From Achromobacter sp. HZ34 (GTDB lineage Bacteria; Pseudomonadota; Gammaproteobacteria; Burkholderiales; Burkholderiaceae_B): DNA of 64,000 nt. The stretch's first letter is position 1, and every line of letters begins with the position of its first letter. The stretch covers positions 372,001 to 436,000 of the forward strand of contig NZ_NJIX01000001.1 of assembly GCF_002209485.1 (NCBI RefSeq). Reading direction: 5' to 3'. This document shows, piece after piece, positions 61,694-64,000 of the stretch. Below the pieces are notes generated by a model that saw nothing but the letters and a program-made list of their open reading frames with translations, ran no database searches and was not told the origin of the DNA. The position numbers and the translations under genes were made by a program.

Positions 61694-64000
61694 ATGAAAC
61701 GTAACGTCTTCTTCCAGTTGCTGGCGCGATTGCGCGTCGGCCGCAAGCTGTTGCTGATTTACCTGCTGGATCTGAGCGCCGTGGTGTTCATCAGCGGGAT
61801 CCTCATCCATGAAAAGTATCTGTCCATTGACTTTTCCGATAAGGAAATCCTCGGCAACGCTTATATAACGACCGTCCGCGACGCCCTGGTGGATGTCTCG
61901 CTGGCGGCCGCTGGCAAGGACATGCCGGCAGACCACTGGGCAAGGGCGTCCGACGCCCTGCGCGAGTCCGAGTCGCGCTACGGCGCCAAGATGCAGAGCG
62001 GCGCCGTGAACGTGCATCTCATCGTTGCCCTGCAGCGCCTGGCGCACGCAACCGAGCCCACGCCCGCCCAGGTCGACGAGGCGCTGGACGCCAGCCGTGC
62101 GCTGATTACCCGCGTCGGCAACCAGTCCAACCTGATCCTGGATCCGGACCTGGACAGCTATTACGCCATGTCCTTGTCCATCCTGCGCTATCCCGCGTTA
62201 CTGGACTCGGTACATGGCATCGGGAATCTGCTGCGCGGCGTCGATGCCGCGCCACGCTCGAAAAATGAGATGCGAGCACGCTATCTCGTTCTGGAAGGGC
62301 AGATGGACGCCGTGTTGCAAGGCATGCGCTCCGATTTTTCCGAAGCGCGCGCCGCCAACGCCGCCTTGGGAGAATCCCTGCAGGAAGGCGTCGAAGCGTT
62401 CCTGCAGTCGGTCGAACGTTACCGGGATGCCGCGCACGGCGTGCTGGATGGTGAAGGCGGGGCCGGCAGCGGCGCGCTGGCAGCCGTCGATGCGACGCAG
62501 CAGGATCTGGTGCTGGCCGTGCGCAACGTCTGGTCGACCACGGACGTAGCGCTGGACAAGCTGCTGCATGTGCGCGTGAGCGGCCTGTACTCGCGCATGT
62601 GGCTGCATCTGGGTACGGCCTTGTTCCTGCTGTTTTGCATCCTTTTCATGGTCTATTTCGTCGCGCAGCAGATCTCGCGGCCGCTGCGCCATCTGGCGCA
62701 GGTGATGGACAAGGTCCGCCGTACCGGCGATCACAGCCAGCGCGCCAGTTGGGACAGCCAGGACGAGATCGGACAGCTGGTGCATGGCTTCAACGAGATG
62801 CTGGAGCAACTGGACCATGAACGCGACAAGCAGAAAGAGCTGGCCGCGCGCGCCCGTGCCGCCGCGGCGCAGCAGTCGCTGGTCGAAGCCACGCCGGTGC
62901 CCATGATGGTCACCGCCGTCCCGGGCCACGAGGTGCTGCATGCCAACCAGCCGGCCCTGGCCTGGCTGGGCGGGCGTAACACGGACCCCTGGATCTCCGG
63001 CCTGGATTCTTCGGTGCGCGCGCGCTTCTTCCAGCAGTTGTCGGATCACGACGCGGTGGATGAGTTCGAGGTGCTCTGGAAGGCGGGTGGCGAGCCGACC
63101 TGGGCCATGCTGTCCGCCCGCCGCCTGGACTTCCAGGGCCGCGACGCCATTCTGACGGCGTTCACACCCATCAACCAGATCAAGCTGATGGAGCAAAGGC
63201 TGGAGCTGTGGGCCAAGGTGTTCGAGGCTTCCTCCGAAGCCATCCTGATACTCGACCAGGAATGCCGGCTCCTGAGCGCCAACGCGGCCTTCTACCGGGC
63301 CACCGGCTACGCCCCCGGGGACGCGGCCGGCCAGCCGCCGTCGTTCATCACCATGGATGCCGGCGCGAATACGCAGCTGTCCTCGATGGCGGCCATCACC
63401 GCGCACGTCGAGCGCCGCGGTACATGGAGCGGAGAAGGATCGGTGCGGCGCCGCCGTGGCGGCGAGTTTCCTGCCTGGTTGATGGTCAACGCGGTGCGCA
63501 ACAAGCAGGGCAATGTTTCCCACTTCATCTGCACGGTCATCGATATCACGGACCGCAAGAAGAGCGAGGCACGCATACGCTTCCTGGCCGAACATGACGT
63601 CCTGACCGAGCTGCCCAATCGCGCGCTGTTCACCAAGCAGTTGCACACCGCGCTGAGTACAGGACCACAGGTGGCGAAGCGCTGCGCTGTACTCTTCATC
63701 GACCTGGATCGCTTCAAGGACATCAACGATTCCTTGGGCCATCATGTGGGCGACGGCTTGCTCAAGTCGATCTCGCGGCGCCTGCTTCAAGCCGTGCGCG
63801 GGGACGATACCGTCAGCCGACTGGGTGGCGATGAGTTCACCATCATCCTTACGGACGTAAGCGGCCGGGCCGACGTCGAACATCTGATCGCGGAACGGCT
63901 GCTGCCGCTGGTGCGACAGCCGCACGAGATTGCCGGCGTGACCTTGCAAGTGTCGTGCAGCGTGGGCGTCGCGATGTACCCGGAGGATGGGGCGGACATC
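61694..64000 (+). CDS. membrane-bound PAS-GGDEF diguanylate cyclase (3' end beyond window)
   Basis: An open frame of at least 769 codons, running past the right edge. Helix 1 (residues ~17-38), a periplasmic domain (~39-300), helix 2 (~302-325, starting MWLHLGTALFLL), a HAMP-like linker, two PAS-like domains (~395-500 and ~505-625) and a GGDEF domain. The active motif is GGDEF at 711-715 and the product-inhibition site RGDD at 702-705 is intact, so c-di-GMP synthesis is likely. An EAL domain may follow beyond the window. ATG 61694 precedes the first membrane helix. Confidence 0.9.
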   Translation, partial: MKRNVFFQLLARLRVGRKLLLIYLLDLSAVVFISGILIHEKYLSIDFSDKEILGNAYITTVRDALVDVSLAAAGKDMPADHWARASDALRESESRYGAKMQSGAVNVHLIVALQRLAHATEPTPAQVDEALDASRALITRVGNQSNLILDPDLDSYYAMSLSILRYPALLDSVHGIGNLLRGVDAAPRSKNEMRARYLVLEGQMDAVLQGMRSDFSEARAANAALGESLQEGVEAFLQSVERYRDAAHGVLDGEGGAGSGALAAVDATQQDLVLAVRNVWSTTDVALDKLLHVRVSGLYSRMWLHLGTALFLLFCILFMVYFVAQQISRPLRHLAQVMDKVRRTGDHSQRASWDSQDEIGQLVHGFNEMLEQLDHERDKQKELAARARAAAAQQSLVEATPVPMMVTAVPGHEVLHANQPALAWLGGRNTDPWISGLDSSVRARFFQQLSDHDAVDEFEVLWKAGGEPTWAMLSARRLDFQGRDAILTAFTPINQIKLMEQRLELWAKVFEASSEAILILDQECRLLSANAAFYRATGYAPGDAAGQPPSFITMDAGANTQLSSMAAITAHVERRGTWSGEGSVRRRRGGEFPAWLMVNAVRNKQGNVSHFICTVIDITDRKKSEARIRFLAEHDVLTELPNRALFTKQLHTALSTGPQVAKRCAVLFIDLDRFKDINDSLGHHVGDGLLKSISRRLLQAVRGDDTVSRLGGDEFTIILTDVSGRADVEHLIAERLLPLVRQPHEIAGVTLQVSCSVGVAMYPEDGADI

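Overview
The window looks like a chromosomal, catabolism-rich segment of a Betaproteobacterium of the family Alcaligenaceae (Bordetella/Achromobacter lineage). This is inferred from the very high GC content, the seven solute receptors of the Bug (TctC) family that is greatly expanded in that group, and the classical autotransporter. No tRNA, rRNA, CRISPR array, transposase or phage gene was seen. Long antisense frames are GC artefacts.

Layout. (1) 0.4-5.9 kb: exported HAD phosphatase, exported type I sulfatase and a fused membrane/spermidine-synthase-like protein. (2) 6.0-10.9 kb: GntR regulator, two Bug receptors, an isopropylmalate-dehydrogenase-like enzyme and an amidohydrolase with a repeat-bearing N-terminus. 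(3) 10.9-17.8 kb: histidine-utilization block, with hutC-hutU followed by a Bug gene, an ornithine-cyclodeaminase-like gene and a PhnD-like gene on the minus strand, and hutI divergent across a HutC-type operator. (4) 18.0-22.1 kb: CoA transferase, Bug, enoyl-CoA hydratase, LysR. (5) 22.2-28.3 kb: MFS transporter, IclR regulator, GarR-like reductase and aldehyde dehydrogenase, with a divergent Bug gene. (6) 28.5-32.3 kb: large autotransporter. (7) 32.4-36.4 kb: Bug, glutathione S-transferase and enolase-superfamily operon with a divergent FadR-type GntR regulator. (8) 36.9-40.8 kb: three-subunit FAD/triheme cytochrome c dehydrogenase with a strong terminator. (9) 41.0-41.9 kb: possible SUFU-like protein. 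(10) 42.0-54.7 kb: eleven minus-strand genes (aminotransferase, pxpB, pxpC, pxpA, a five-part peptide-type ABC transporter in four genes, an N-carbamoyl-amino-acid hydrolase, a D-2-hydroxyacid dehydrogenase, hutG) facing a GntR regulator. (11) 55.7-57.0 kb: two decayed genes fused head to head. (12) 57.0-59.1 kb: Bug and enolase-superfamily pair separated by a heptamer repeat. (13) 59.3-64 kb: GFA-type protein, lipid-kinase/phosphoesterase pair, and a membrane PAS-GGDEF protein cut by the window end.

How it works together. Most blocks are self-contained uptake-and-catabolism modules: a local regulator (GntR, IclR or LysR), a periplasmic receptor and a few oxidoreductases, hydrolases or CoA enzymes. 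None of the seven Bug receptors has TctA/TctB membrane partners here. The most suggestive module is the 42-54.7 kb run. It combines enzymes releasing glutamate or other amino acids from 5-oxoproline, N-formylglutamate and N-carbamoyl amino acids with a dedicated importer, an aminotransferase and a 2-oxoacid reductase. The histidine pathway is split: hutU, hutI and hutC lie together, hutG is in the distant operon, and hutH and hutF are not in the window.

Other notable features are strong stem-loops after several Bug genes, short tandem repeats between or inside genes (9-bp, 7-bp, about 14-bp and 36-bp units), and recurrent low-complexity inserts or tails in enzymes.
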